Source of the DNA: Histomonas meleagridis
Taxonomy: Eukaryota; Parabasalia; Tritrichomonadida; Dientamoebidae
Direction of reading: 5' to 3'
Assembly: GCA_020186115.1 (NCBI GenBank)
Contig: WSYJ01000072.1
Coordinates: forward strand, 1 to 64,000
Length of the DNA: 64,000 nucleotides
Shown here piece by piece: positions 22,202 to 33,000 of the stretch. How positions within the stretch are numbered: position 1 is the first letter of the stretch; the number at the start of each line of letters is the position of its first letter. The notes beneath the pieces were generated by a model that made no database searches, was not told the origin of the DNA, and saw only the letters and a program-made list of their open reading frames with translations. Both the position numbers and the translations under genes were made by a program.

Positions 22202-25200
22202 TCATATTTTCATTAGCCTTGCTCTAATCCTTATATACTTTGGTCTATTTACGTCATCCAAATCGCACAATTCCAATGTATTATTTACCTTTTCCAGAAT
22301 CACACTATTTCTCATCAGTTCACACACTCCTTTATAATTTGTCAATATCTCAATGATATCGAACAGTATTGAAGCGCTTTGACCTTTCCACAAGTTATCC
22401 ACAGCCTCAATGAACTCATTAAACAAATTTACGTCTTCTAACAACAATGCAGCCTCAGGTTCCATTACAATTCTTTGTATAATTATTGCGACTGTTGATT
22501 CCAATTGTTCATATTTCAAATACTCGAACATCTTCGACATGTACGGCGCCATTTTTATAGCGTTTCGTGGCACAACAATTAAATTCGATAAGCACCAAAA
22601 CGGATAAAAACGTAACGAATAATTTTCACATGCATCGACTATTAAAGGTATTGATTCATACATTACATTCGATTCAGGACAAGCGGCACTCATCGACGTC
22701 ATTGTCATCATAGCGAACAATGCTAATTCATCATTTTTACTATCGAGTAACTTCGCGATGTTACTCATTACGTTGTCCCAACTATTAATAAGTAATGCGC
22801 CTTTTAATGTCGATGTTAATACACCAACAAGTCGTACTCCAGGTTCAGTTAGATCACTTTCTAAAGGTAATGCGTTATTTAAGAAGTTATGTAATTCTTC
22901 TTTATGTTCGCCTAAGATTTCAATCGGATCATTCACTGATAATAATACGGAGATACAATAAGCAGACATTATAGCTGCGTATGAAGAACTTTGTAATAAG
23001 TTAAAGAAATATGGTATTAATATTAAGAATTGTTCACATGTAACTTGATTTGAACAAAACTCAAAACATATTTTTAATGATAATAATTGAACTTCTTTTT
23101 CATTACTATTAATTGAATTAATGAAATTGTTCGCAAATGAATTACATAATGTAACTTCACGATAAAAGGTATCATCTGTTTGATTTTCATGATAATTCTC
23201 CATTAATGATGTTAATGTATTTAATGCTGATATTTGTACTTTGGATTGATTTACATTAATTACTGATCCAAAGTTTAATAAAAATAATGATATCGTATGT
23301 TGCTTTTGTAATGATCCTTTAAATAATATTTGTAATAATGATAACGCAGTATATAATACTTTATTATCATCCGATTTTAATAAAGAACAAATTCGATTAG
23401 GCGCATCAATACTTCGAAGTTGTGCTTTAGAACCTTCGAAATATGATATACTTATAAGTAAGTTAAGTATTGGTATTAATATTTGTGTGTTCGTATTAAT
23501 TGTAGCTTTATTTAATAAGTTATTAACAATCGACGTAAATATCGATTCATCATCACAATGTTCATCTTTGTTTTCAATGATTTTCTCTAATAATTCAATG
23601 GCTTTACTACATATCTCTTGTTTCTTTTGTGGATCTTTTTCTGTATTTACGTCTAAAAATGTGGAAATCATTAATAAATGTTGTTTCGTAAATTTAAACT
23701 TAGACCCAAATATACTTATCTTTAAACAATCAAGTAAGATCGGATAATTTAATGAATCTTCACGTAATAATAAATCAGCTAAAACTTGGAATTGATTATG
23801 ATCATGAAATGCTGCTTGAACAGTTTCATCTTGTAAGAATTTTAATAACACTTCTAAATGTAATGATATTAATTTTGGGTTTTTAATTTTCTGTAAATGT
23901 TCGACAATAATATTAACAATATCATATTGTGGGAACATTAATATGATATCATCATTATAACTTTTAATTTTCGTGATAACATTTTCATCATTTTTAAATT
24001 CATTAATTAATGTATCGATTTGTTCTTTTGTAATTTTTAAGTTTTTCTCTTCATTACTAACATTATCATTAATTGGATTATATACATTCGATGCAAACTT
24101 TTGTACATATTCTTGTACTTTATCAAAGTCTGTACCAGGGAAAAATATTGTTCTGTTTTTAAACTCACGAATTATCTCTTTAAATGTCGGACGTTTCTTA
24201 GGATCACTATTCCAACAATTCCTTATAAATTGCGCAAGTAATTGCGGACATTTCTTTGGTATTGTTGGACGATTCTTTTGATTAACAACACTCATTGTTA
24301 CTTGGAAATCTCGAATACCGCGATAAGGAACATCACCTGTTAACATTTCCCATATTATCATTCCATAACTATAAACATCGGCTTTCTCATCATATGTATT
24401 CGAGTTCAACACTTCAGGAGCCATCCATTGTGAAGTGCCTATTCCACTTGACTTATCTTCATTCCCTGTACCTTTCGTACGAGCCATTCCAAAGTCGGAG
24501 ATTTTAGGATAATTGTTTTCATCTAATAAGATATTTAATGACTTTAAATCACGATGAAGCATTTGTTGGCTATGTAAATAATTCATGCCAAATGCTATAC
24601 CAAGCGCTATAATTGTTAATTGTGTGGGTGATAATTTATCTGATTCATCTTTAGCATGTAGACGTGAAAATAATGAACCTCCTGACATAAATTTGGTTAC
24701 AATGCAAAATGGTGGTTTCGTACAGGCACCAACAAATGGAAGGATTGCAAAGTGCTTAAGCTTCCCTAATATTGCAACTTCACTTTTAAACATTTCTAAC
24801 ATACTTTTGTCGAATTTTTGTTGATGTAATTTCTTGATGGCGACCGTTTCGCCAGTGCTTTTTCGGGTGCCCAAATAAACCTCCGCAAAACCGCCGGCGC
24901 CGATAACTTCCTTGAGCTCAAGGTCATCATAATCAATCTCCCATTTTTCGAGTGAAATAAGAGATTCAGTAATGACAGACATTTCAAGGGTTTGTGGCTT
25001 CTTAGGTTCTATGTCAATTCCAGTATCTTTGGCATATTGTTCACGAATTTGAACAATTTCATTGATTTTATTAGAATATTCATCTGAATTGAGATTCTCA
25101 ATGAGTTGTTGTAGAATGCCTAAGTCGTGAATGGCTTCTTTCTTAAATTCATTCTCATTAAGAACAATAGCATTAGTTTGAGTTAAATGAAGTTGGATAG

Positions 25201-25552
25201 CTGCATTGTTGAATTCATTGATGTCCTCGATGATTTTTTGCTCAAAATAATTAATTGGATGTTCAAGAAGAAAAATTCTCCAATTTGGTTCCATTTGTTG
25301 AAGAAAAAGATCTTTGAGGGAGTTGACGTTGGTATTTAATTTCTTAAATAGTTCAGATTCGCTTGGCTCAAGAGTACTTTCACTTTGATTTTGTGGTGAA
25401 ATGGTGTTTGAAAAATTATGAAATAAATTGACAATTAATGTGATAATACTTCGATAAACACCTATATCTCTGGTCGATTTTTCGAATGTACCAATTTCAA
25501 ATAATGTATGTTGAACATACTGCTTGTATGTGTATTTTGTTTCCTGGCTCAT
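22202..25552 (-). CDS. TKL-type protein kinase with armadillo/HEAT-like tail
   Basis: 1,116 residues if the ATG at 25552 is used (MSQETKYTYKQY). The N-terminal 190 residues are helical. The kinase domain (about 215-485) has VIGAGGFAEVYLG, VAIKKLHQQ, LHRDLKSLNILLDEN, ISDFGMAR, GTSQWMAPEVL and a PKKRPTF motif: all catalytic residues are present, and the GTSQWMAPE and HRDLKSLNIL signatures are TKL-like. Residues about 500-1110 are Leu/Ile-rich helical pairs resembling armadillo or HEAT repeats. Trichomonads carry very many TKL kinases of this layout. The frame stays open upstream to a TTG at 25621, which follows an initiator-like TCACA by four bases (see findings), so the protein may have 23 further residues. 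The activation loop is about 24 residues and normal. Substrates are unknown. Confidence 0.9.
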   Translation of the reverse strand: MSQETKYTYKQYVQHTLFEIGTFEKSTRDIGVYRSIITLIVNLFHNFSNTISPQNQSESTLEPSESELFKKLNTNVNSLKDLFLQQMEPNWRIFLLEHPINYFEQKIIEDINEFNNAAIQLHLTQTNAIVLNENEFKKEAIHDLGILQQLIENLNSDEYSNKINEIVQIREQYAKDTGIDIEPKKPQTLEMSVITESLISLEKWEIDYDDLELKEVIGAGGFAEVYLGTRKSTGETVAIKKLHQQKFDKSMLEMFKSEVAILGKLKHFAILPFVGACTKPPFCIVTKFMSGGSLFSRLHAKDESDKLSPTQLTIIALGIAFGMNYLHSQQMLHRDLKSLNILLDENNYPKISDFGMARTKGTGNEDKSSGIGTSQWMAPEVLNSNTYDEKADVYSYGMIIWEMLTGDVPYRGIRDFQVTMSVVNQKNRPTIPKKCPQLLAQFIRNCWNSDPKKRPTFKEIIREFKNRTIFFPGTDFDKVQEYVQKFASNVYNPINDNVSNEEKNLKITKEQIDTLINEFKNDENVITKIKSYNDDIILMFPQYDIVNIIVEHLQKIKNPKLISLHLEVLLKFLQDETVQAAFHDHNQFQVLADLLLREDSLNYPILLDCLKISIFGSKFKFTKQHLLMISTFLDVNTEKDPQKKQEICSKAIELLEKIIENKDEHCDDESIFTSIVNNLLNKATINTNTQILIPILNLLISISYFEGSKAQLRSIDAPNRICSLLKSDDNKVLYTALSLLQILFKGSLQKQHTISLFLLNFGSVINVNQSKVQISALNTLTSLMENYHENQTDDTFYREVTLCNSFANNFINSINSNEKEVQLLSLKICFEFCSNQVTCEQFLILIPYFFNLLQSSSYAAIMSAYCISVLLSVNDPIEILGEHKEELHNFLNNALPLESDLTEPGVRLVGVLTSTLKGALLINSWDNVMSNIAKLLDSKNDELALFAMMTMTSMSAACPESNVMYESIPLIVDACENYSLRFYPFWCLSNLIVVPRNAIKMAPYMSKMFEYLKYEQLESTVAIIIQRIVMEPEAALLLEDVNLFNEFIEAVDNLWKGQSASILFDIIEILTNYKGVCELMRNSVILEKVNNTLELCDLDDVNRPKYIRIRARLMKI

Positions 25553-25621
25553 TTGATCATAAACGGTCGTCAAATGTTTTTCCAAACGGATTTCCCTCAA
25601 TTTTCTATCAGCAGTTTCCAA

Positions 25622-26153
25622 TTGTGATTATCTTATCAGATTTTATTTCACAGTAATAAATTTATTATATGTAAAATAAATACTATTTATGTTTAAGACA
25701 ATTCAATTATTATATTCTAATAACTTGATATTCAAGTGGAAGGAATTTATATTGCAATATAAAATCAATGATATTCGAACACAAAAAACCATTGCTTTAT
25801 ATGATATATTAGTTGAGCTTGTGAAAAGTATCATTAACTAATTATCGAACATTATTTTATTGTTGTTGTTTTGAGAGTTAAGACATTTTATCGTTAAACG
25901 GTCTTATTATCAAAAATTGAGTGAAAACACGATCAAAACGTTTATTTTTCTGTGCGATTAGCGGTTATAATACAGTGTATTGATGGGAAAAAACATTCAA
26001 ATCTCAATATTAGAAGGGTTACAACAGATAATATAACCGTAGGAACACCCCATGTCTTAACTCCGTTCATAACGGTCGTGATTTTCAAACCCAAGTTTTT
26101 CGGTGTAATATTGTAAAAAAATTTCAGCTTTTCGGGCTTTTTTCAATATTACT
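25622..26153. other. Intergenic with a possible 42-codon minus-strand ORF
   Basis: 532 bases. The only coding-like piece is on the minus strand, 26070 down to 25942: ATG plus 41 codons, MNGVKTWGVPTVILSVVTLL in its first 20, then a Phe/Cys-rich end. It would be a one-helix membrane microprotein, but the opposite strand is also open there, so it may be chance. CCGTT-CAT-AACGG (26063-26075) is a perfect inverted pair of AACGG, a Myb-type site, overlapping that ATG. The rest is AT-rich. Confidence 0.3.
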
Positions 26154-26375
26154 ATGAATTTGTTACTCACAGTTCTCATCTATTCCAAAATTTCTGGGTT
26201 ATTTAATTCAACTATTCCTCAAAAATCGATTTATTTCAAATTTAATGATAATTTACTTTCAAAAGACAACATAATCAAAGGAAATAATTTCTTACATGAC
26301 ACAAATACAATTTTAGACGAGAAACATTATAAATATAATCAAAATTTTAATACATTTCTCCGAAAAAAATATTAA
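26154..26375 (+). CDS. Possible signal-peptide ORF, decayed
   Basis: 73 codons from ATG, starting MNLLLTVLIYSKISG, a plausible signal peptide, followed by Asn/Lys/Phe-rich sequence with HYKYNQNFNTFL. A related string (NQYKYYQTFNTSF) occurs in another frame directly downstream (about 26395-26445), suggesting a tandemly repeated, decaying coding sequence in front of the broken BspA gene at 26636. No domain is recognised, and the stretch 26376-26635 shows no intact gene. Confidence 0.3.
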   Translation: MNLLLTVLIYSKISGLFNSTIPQKSIYFKFNDNLLSKDNIIKGNNFLHDTNTILDEKHYKYNQNFNTFLRKKY

Positions 26376-26635
26376 CACACATAAAAATAATGCAATTTTT
26401 CTGGAAAACCAATACAAATATTATCAAACATTTAATACATCTTTCCAAGAAAATTTCTTTTTTTTCTTAAAATCCAATAGTTTAAGTCAAACAAAACAAG
26501 AGTTTGATCTAGACACTAAATATTTTCCCTCATTAACCTCTTCTTTTAATTTAATTTCTGTTTTTCATAAATATTTTCACTTGTTCTGTATTTTGTTTTT
26601 GATATATTTGAAAATAAAAAAATATAATAATAAAT

Positions 26636-28233
26636 TTGCAAATAAATAAATATAAAAAACAGCAAATTATAAATTCATTTTTTATAGTTTTTATAATTAA
26701 TAGTATTGAATCCTTTAATGAAGATAATCATACATTAATAATAAATGAATATTCTGATTTTAATGATGCCAAAAAAAGTGAAGCAGAACATGTTTTAATA
26801 TATTGTGATAACACAGGAATTCCAGATAGTGCATTTTCAGGGTTGAACTTACTTCAAACAGTTTATGTTGGAAATTACATATATAATATTAGCAATTATG
26901 CATTTAGTCAATGTTCTAATTTAACAACAGTTTATATCGGTGAAAGTGTTGAAATAATTGGAGAATATGCATTTTCATCATGCACTAATTTGGATAATAT
27001 TACATTAAGTGAAAATATTACTTCTATTGATTCTTTTGTATTTAATGAATGTAGCAAATTAAATAATATTATTATACCAAATAAAGTTACAGAAATTAGA
27101 AATTCAGTATTTTCCGGGTGTTCTAATTTAAATAATGTTATAATTCCGAATTCAGTCACAACAATTGGACGATATGCATTTTATGCATGTATTTCATTAA
27201 ATAATATCATAATTAGTGAAAACATTACATTTATTAGTGAAGGTGCCTTTAATTCATGTACTAACTTAACTAATTTTACCATTCCGAATTCAGTTACATC
27301 AATTGAACAATATGCATTTTCATCATGTACATCACTTTACATAATTACTATTGGCGAAAATGTTAAAGATATTAAAGAAACTGCATTTGAATCTTGCACA
27401 AATCTTCACTGTATTTTCTTTGAAGGTGATGCAGAACCAACAATTAGCGAAACAGCATTTATGGGTGTACCAGCACGATCTGTTATGGTAACAGCATCGT
27501 ACACCGGTTCTACATTTGCTACATTTGATGTTATACAAGAAACAATATCAATATGTCTTACAACAACAGAAACATTCACTAAATCGAATACGTACACTAA
27601 ATCGAATACATTCACTAAGTCAAACACATACACTAAATCGAACACGTACACTAACTCTAATACATACACGAAATCGAATACACTGACTTACTCTAATAGA
27701 TTTTCATATTCTAATACTTATGACTCAATTACAAATTCCTTTTCTTCATTAACTATTTCTCATTCTTTACTTTAGTATATTCATTGTCTCATACACAGAC
27801 ATTAACTATTTTCATATCCTTTTCAACAAATTCTTGTTCTATTTCTGATGTAAACTCAAATTTAACTTATATCATAACAGAGTTCATTTATTATGATTAT
27901 ACTATTGTTGTATATTCGACTTATTATAGTTTTTATTCCAATTTTTTCACTGTTTTTTATGTAGATGAATTTGTCGAAAATGATAATACAAATACTGTGA
28001 TCATTGTTTGTGTTGTTGTTATTGTTGTAATTATTATTATTGTGTTACTTATTGTGTTATTAATTAAATTAAGAAATAAAAAGCAAAATAGTAACATTGA
28101 ATCTTATGACGTGGAAGAAGAGAAGGACAATGAAACAGTAACAACGTTTTCATCAGAGCTCCAAATGAAGAATATAGAAGATGATCCTTTTGCGAATGAT
28201 TTCAAAGAAGATACTTTTATAGAACAAACTTAA
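26636..28233 (+). pseudogene. BspA-like LRR surface protein, start lost, frameshifted
   Basis: The frame opens with a hydrophobic signal-like segment (NSFFIVFIINSIESF) but has no ATG; the first possible codons are TTG (26636) and ATA. From about 26820 it contains some nine BspA-type repeats (AFSQCSNLTTVYIGESVEII, IPNSVTSIEQYAFSSCTSL). A stalk of TKSNTY hexapeptides follows (27574-27720). The frame closes at 27775 (TTTAG). A one-base indel there restores a second frame which gives a membrane-proximal module (FISFSTNSC, VYSTYYSFYSNFF), a transmembrane helix (VIIVCVVVIVVIIIIVLLIV) and an acidic tail to 28233. BspA-like proteins are trichomonad surface proteins, some linked to adhesion. Two lesions, start loss and frameshift, indicate a pseudogene. 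Confidence 0.75.
27574..27720 (+). repeat. 18-base tandem repeat encoding TKSNTY stalk
   Basis: About seven to eight imperfect copies of an 18-base unit (ACTAAATCGAATACGTAC type) encode T-K-S-N-T-Y/F. Similar T/S-rich hexads appear in the stalk of the broken gene at 4422-6489. The unit keeps the reading frame and probably forms an extended, glycosylatable stalk. Confidence 0.75.
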
Positions 28234-28334
28234 GTTGCAATAAAAAAACTCCGTTTAATTTCTTTTTTATGTGTAAACTGCTTGTAATTATATTTGTATA
28301 TAAACTATACAAACACCATAAAAAATAAAAAAAT

Positions 28335-28406
28335 TGGATGTAAAGGGAATCGGACCCTTGGCCTTATCTATGCGAAAGATACGCTCTACCACTGAGCTAC
28401 ACACCC
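28335..28406 (-). tRNA. tRNA-Ala (anticodon CGC)
   Basis: 72 bases fold into a full cloverleaf. The acceptor GGGTGTG pairs with TACATCC with two G-T pairs. The D arm is GCTC-AGTGGTA-GAGC. The anticodon arm is TATCT-TTCGCAT-AGATA, anticodon CGC. The T arm is AAGGG-TCCGATT-CCCTT, discriminator A. The internal box A (TAGCTCAGTGGT) and box B (GGTCCGATTCC) are present. A run of seven T follows the 3' end on the minus strand as a Pol III terminator. The wider region 28234-28816 holds nothing else except the promoter of the DnaJ gene. Confidence 0.95.
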
Positions 28407-28800
28407 ATTCAAAATTTTATCCTTTCTTTCATATTAATACATAAAATATTAACTCAATTGAGGTGTCTTATTTGACAAAACTAAATTTTTATTCTTGTTT
28501 TCTAATAGTAATATTTTCATAAACTTACCATTTTTTAAATGATTGAGAATATATTGCATTTACTATACCCTGATTATGGATTTAAAATTAAGAATTGAAG
28601 AAAAACTAAAGTGTCGTTTTCAGTAAACCCTTAACAGAATATAAACTCTCAATATTAATGACATATTCAAAAGCTCTGAAATCATCTTTTTCAATCCAAA
28701 AAAACGTTTAGTTGAATGAAAATTTGGCAGCTAAACTTTCATTGAATTCTATGTATTCGGCCACATATCATATTGAAAAAAACAATGAACTGAAATAAAA

Positions 28801-28805
28801 TCATT
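28801..28805 (+). promoter_or_regulatory. Initiator (TCATT) of DnaJ gene
   Basis: TCATT with predicted A+1 at 28803, 14 bases before the ATG at 28817. It matches the TCA+1-Y-(T/A) consensus and the usual trichomonad leader length. Confidence 0.55.
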
Positions 28806-28816
28806 TTTTTTTACAG

Positions 28817-29953
28817 ATGGGAAAAGATTTTTATGCTATTTTAGGTGTACCACGTAATGCAGATGCTACAACACTAAAAAAAGCATATCGTAAATTAGCA
28901 ATGAAATGGCATCCAGATAAAAACATTAATAATCAAGAACAAGCGCAAGCAAAATTCCAAGAAATATCAGAAGCATATGATGTTCTTAGTGATCCAAAAA
29001 AGCGAGAAATATATGATAAATATGGAGAAGAAGGTCTTAAAGTTGGAGGAAATCCAAATCCATCAGGTCCAAACATGGAAGGATTTGCCGGAGGTTCACC
29101 AAATGGTGGTTTCAGATATGAGTTTACACAAGAACAAGCAGAAGATTTATTCAGAAATATATTTGGTAATCTTGGCGGTTTTGGTTTCGGCAGAATGGGC
29201 GGTGGAAATCCAAATGTTAGAATAAATGGTCACCGCATGGGAGGACAAAATGGTAATTTCAGAAGTTTCGATGATTTTGACATGTTCCAAGATCAAATGA
29301 ATGATGGCCCATATAAAGGTAGAGGACATAGAGTAGGTGGTGATGGATTTGGAAATCATTTTGGATTCGGAAACGCAAGTATGGATGATTCATTTATTGG
29401 CGGAAACCACGGATTCTCAAGACAACCACAAACAATTCCGCCATTGAGAATAGAGTTACCATGTACGCTCGAGCAGTTGAATAACTGTGTAACAAGGAAA
29501 TTGAAAGTTAGAAGAAACGTTTATGGCCAAGAAGAAGAAAAGATTCTCATGGTAGAATTGAAGCCATGGTGGAAGGATGGAACAAAGATTACATTTGAAG
29601 GAGAAGGTGATAGGAAACAAGGACTTCCACCCCAAGATGTTCAATTTATTGTGAAAGAAGTTCCACATAGCGTTTACAAACGTGTCAAAGATGATTTGTA
29701 TTGTGAAGAAACAATTGGTTTACGAGATGCACTCTGTGGATTCACATTTAGCAAAGTTGGTATTGATGGTCGTGTAATAAGATTGAACATTAATGATGTT
29801 ATTCAGAATGGTTCCGAACGTAGAATTCGTGGTGAAGGTATGAGAACAAAGAATGGAGAACGTGGTGATATGATTGTGAAATTTAATGTAAGATATCCAA
29901 CATACTTGTCACCTGAACAAAAAGCAAAGATTAGAGAATACCTTCCTAATTAA
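28817..29953 (+). CDS. DnaJ/HSP40 co-chaperone, type II (DNAJB/Sis1-like)
   Basis: 378 residues. The J domain (1-70) carries the HPD motif in KWHPDKNIN and stimulates Hsp70 ATPase. Residues about 75-200 form the Gly/Phe/Asn-rich linker. The C-terminal substrate-binding domains (about 210-375) begin [17 protein letters not shown] and end with a dimerisation helix ([14 protein letters not shown]). The cysteine-rich zinc finger of type I DnaJ is absent, so it is type II, acting in the cytosol or nucleus on nascent or misfolded proteins. The G/F linker is longer than in human DNAJB1 and contains repeated GG(F/N)G blocks. The start is supported by the [11 protein letters not shown] beginning and by the initiator 14 bases upstream. 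Confidence 0.97.
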   Translation: MGKDFYAILGVPRNADATTLKKAYRKLAMKWHPDKNINNQEQAQAKFQEISEAYDVLSDPKKREIYDKYGEEGLKVGGNPNPSGPNMEGFAGGSPNGGFRYEFTQEQAEDLFRNIFGNLGGFGFGRMGGGNPNVRINGHRMGGQNGNFRSFDDFDMFQDQMNDGPYKGRGHRVGGDGFGNHFGFGNASMDDSFIGGNHGFSRQPQTIPPLRIELPCTLEQLNNCVTRKLKVRRNVYGQEEEKILMVELKPWWKDGTKITFEGEGDRKQGLPPQDVQFIVKEVPHSVYKRVKDDLYCEETIGLRDALCGFTFSKVGIDGRVIRLNINDVIQNGSERRIRGEGMRTKNGERGDMIVKFNVRYPTYLSPEQKAKIREYLPN

Positions 29954-30013
29954 ATTGTTTGAATCATATTAAGTAAACAAGAAATGTGATTAAAATTTTT
30001 GAAATTTGATAGT

Positions 30014-30030
30014 CCTTTTTAACGTACGTT
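30014..30030 (+). promoter_or_regulatory. CCTTTTT-AACGTACGTT promoter element of Spt5-like gene
   Basis: CCTTTTT is followed directly by the perfect 10-base palindrome AACGTACGTT (30021-30030), ending two bases before the ATG. CCTTT at the transcription start is a described trichomonad core element (M5); AACG-type sites suit Myb-like factors. A related GTACGTTT precedes the genes at 20829 and 52279. Confidence 0.5.
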
Positions 30031-30032
30031 AA

Positions 30033-33000
30033 ATGATCTTTTCCAATTCTTCTTCGAATCAAAACACAAATCGATCTCTTACTTTATCTCAATTGATTCG
30101 CCCATCTATACCCTTAACATGTGATAGCGTAAAACTTGGAATTTATAGAGAACAAGATCAATTAATATTAAAAGGCACCCCACCAATTTATGAAATTCAT
30201 GTTAAACAAGGAAACCCCTATGAATTTTTTGTAGCATTAGCGAGAAAAAGAAAAAAAATGAAAAAAATAGATTCCATATTATCAATTTCATTTTTTCAAA
30301 ATGGAGAAAATATTATTCAAATAGAAGCTACAGATAAAGAAGCTCTATTGGAATTGGTAGAGGGAAATATTACGATATCTGAAGATTTTAAAAATAATGT
30401 AATTAATTTTGGATCTTCAATTCGTTTTTATAAATTTACTCCAGGTAAAATAATTCGCATTAATAGAAGAGACCCTGGGCAAGTCATTGCAGTCGATGTA
30501 AAAAACAAAAAAATTTATGTAAAACATTATCCACACATTGATTATGAAAAACTTAAATCTACACATGACCTCAGTCAAAAGCATCTCAACAGTACCATGC
30601 CAATTAGTTATAATCCTGCTCCTTGCCCTTTTGAAAAAGATTTTTTTGCCGGTCGTACAAAATTTGTGAAAAAACTAAATCCATTTAATCCAAATGAATT
30701 CATTGATGCCATTGAATGGGATGGTGATATTTACATAGGAAAGTTTATGTATTCTTTTTATTCTATGGAAAGTCTTCAACTCATGAATCTAAAATTAAAA
30801 GAAGAAGAATATAACATATTTGCAAATGGTTTATCACCTTTTGAAGCTAAAAATGTTTTGTTTATTGAAAATATGCAAAAATCAAAAATTGAAGCCATTG
30901 AACAAAAATCATTAATGTTTCATAAAACTATGGAGCAATTTATGTCTGAACAAAGAAAACCAAATAATCAAATTAATAACATAAATCCACGAGTAAATAA
31001 TAATGTTGCAAATAAAGAAAATGAAGCAAAAGCTCAATATCAAAATGCAATACAAATAAATCCATTAAATCAAAGATATTTTGAAAAGCAACAAAACAAA
31101 AATGAACCTGAGCAAACAAAACAAAATAATTATCAAAATTTCAAGCCATTAAACCATCAATCTAATGATAATAATCAAAGAAATTATCAAATGCCACTAA
31201 ACAATTATATGGTGAATCCAAGTAATGTTACAAATGAAGTAAAGCAAACATATTCTCATACGCAAAATCAACAAAATGAAAAATCATCACAACAAAAAAA
31301 TTATGAAACTAAAATAAATCAAAATAATAATTCAACACAGCAAACGCGGTCACAGATAAGTCAACCAGAAAATCAACATCAGGCGCAAAATTCACAAAAT
31401 ACAATACAAACGAATCACGAAAAGACTCAATCTGATTTTATTTCAAACCATGAAAAAGAAATACAGCAAAATAATAAAAGTGCGCCTCAAAAAACAAATG
31501 AAATAAATCAAAATATTAATCAAAATGAGCAAAATATCAATTCAACTGACCAAATAAATAAAACGAATCAACAAACTAGAGAATCAATAAAACAACATGA
31601 TATAACTAATGATAAAGCAAATGAAGAGAAACTTCAAACCAATGACCATATAAATGAAACAAATCAACAAATAAATGAAGTAAAACAGAATTTAAATTTA
31701 ATATCACAAAATGATCAAATGGATGAATTGGAGGCTAAAAACAATACAATGAGTCAAACAAGCACTTCTGCAATACAAATTAAAAGTAAAAATGATGAAG
31801 CAAAACTACAAAACAATACAATGAGTCAAACAAGCACTTCTGCAATACAAATTAAAAGTAAAAATGATGAAGCAAAACTACAAAACAATACAATGAGTCA
31901 AACAAGCACTTCTGCAATACAAATTAAAAGTAAAAATGATGAAGCAAAACTACAAAACAATACAATGAGTCAAACAAGCACTTCTGCAATACAAATTAAA
32001 CAGTAAAAATGATGAAGCAAAACTACAAAACAATACAATGAGTCAAACAAGCACTTCTGCAATACAAATTAAAAGTAAAAAATGATGAAGCAAAACTACA
32101 AAAACAATACAATGAGTCAAACAAGCACTTCTGCAATACAAATTAAAAGTAAAAATGATGAAGCAAAACTACAAAACAATACAATGAGTCAAACAAGCAC
32201 TTCTGCAATACAAATTAAAAGTAAAAATGATGAAGCAAAACTACAAAACAATACAATGAGTCAAACAAGCACTTCTGCAATACAAATTAAAAGTAAAAAT
32301 GATGAAGCAAAAACTACAAAACAATACAATGAGTCAAACAAGCACTTCTGCAATACAAATTAAAAGTAAAAATGATGAAGCAAAACTACAAAACAATACA
32401 ATGAGTCAAACAAGCACTTCTGCAATACAAATTAAAAGTAAAAATGATGAAGCAAAACTACAAAACAATACAATGAGTCAAACAAGCACTTCTGCAATAC
32501 AAATTAAAAGTAAAAATGATGAAGCAAAACTACAAAATAATACTGCGGTTAATCAAACAAATATACAAATAAAAGAACCAAAAGAAGATGAAAAACCTAA
32601 AAATACAAAAAACGAATCAATTGAACAAGTAAACATTCAGCAAGACCAAAATGTTGTACCAACAAATATTCCCTCTCCTCAAAAAAGCTTTGGACAAGTC
32701 CAAGAAAAACCCAAAATACAAAATATCTCAAATTTAGAAAATAATCAAAATATACATAACAGACAAAATAACGAAATGCCACAACAAATAAGTTCTCCAA
32801 AAAACACATTAAATAATAACAATCAAAATTCAAAAGTTCCTTTTCAATATATCAAAAAATCAGTAATACGTATTCAATCTCCAACTAAAAGGAAGACAAA
32901 TGCTGAATTGGATATAAGTATGCAAAAATTATCTCTCAATCAACTTAAGGATTTAGAAAGGGGAAAAGAATTAAATGAAAATCAACCAAGGAAAAAAGAA

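Noticed and set aside
26370-26385. ATTAACACACATAAA as a trichomonad intron 3' end
   Set aside because: The known motif ACTAACACACAG is not matched and no 5' splice site pairs with it; no intron is supported anywhere in the window.
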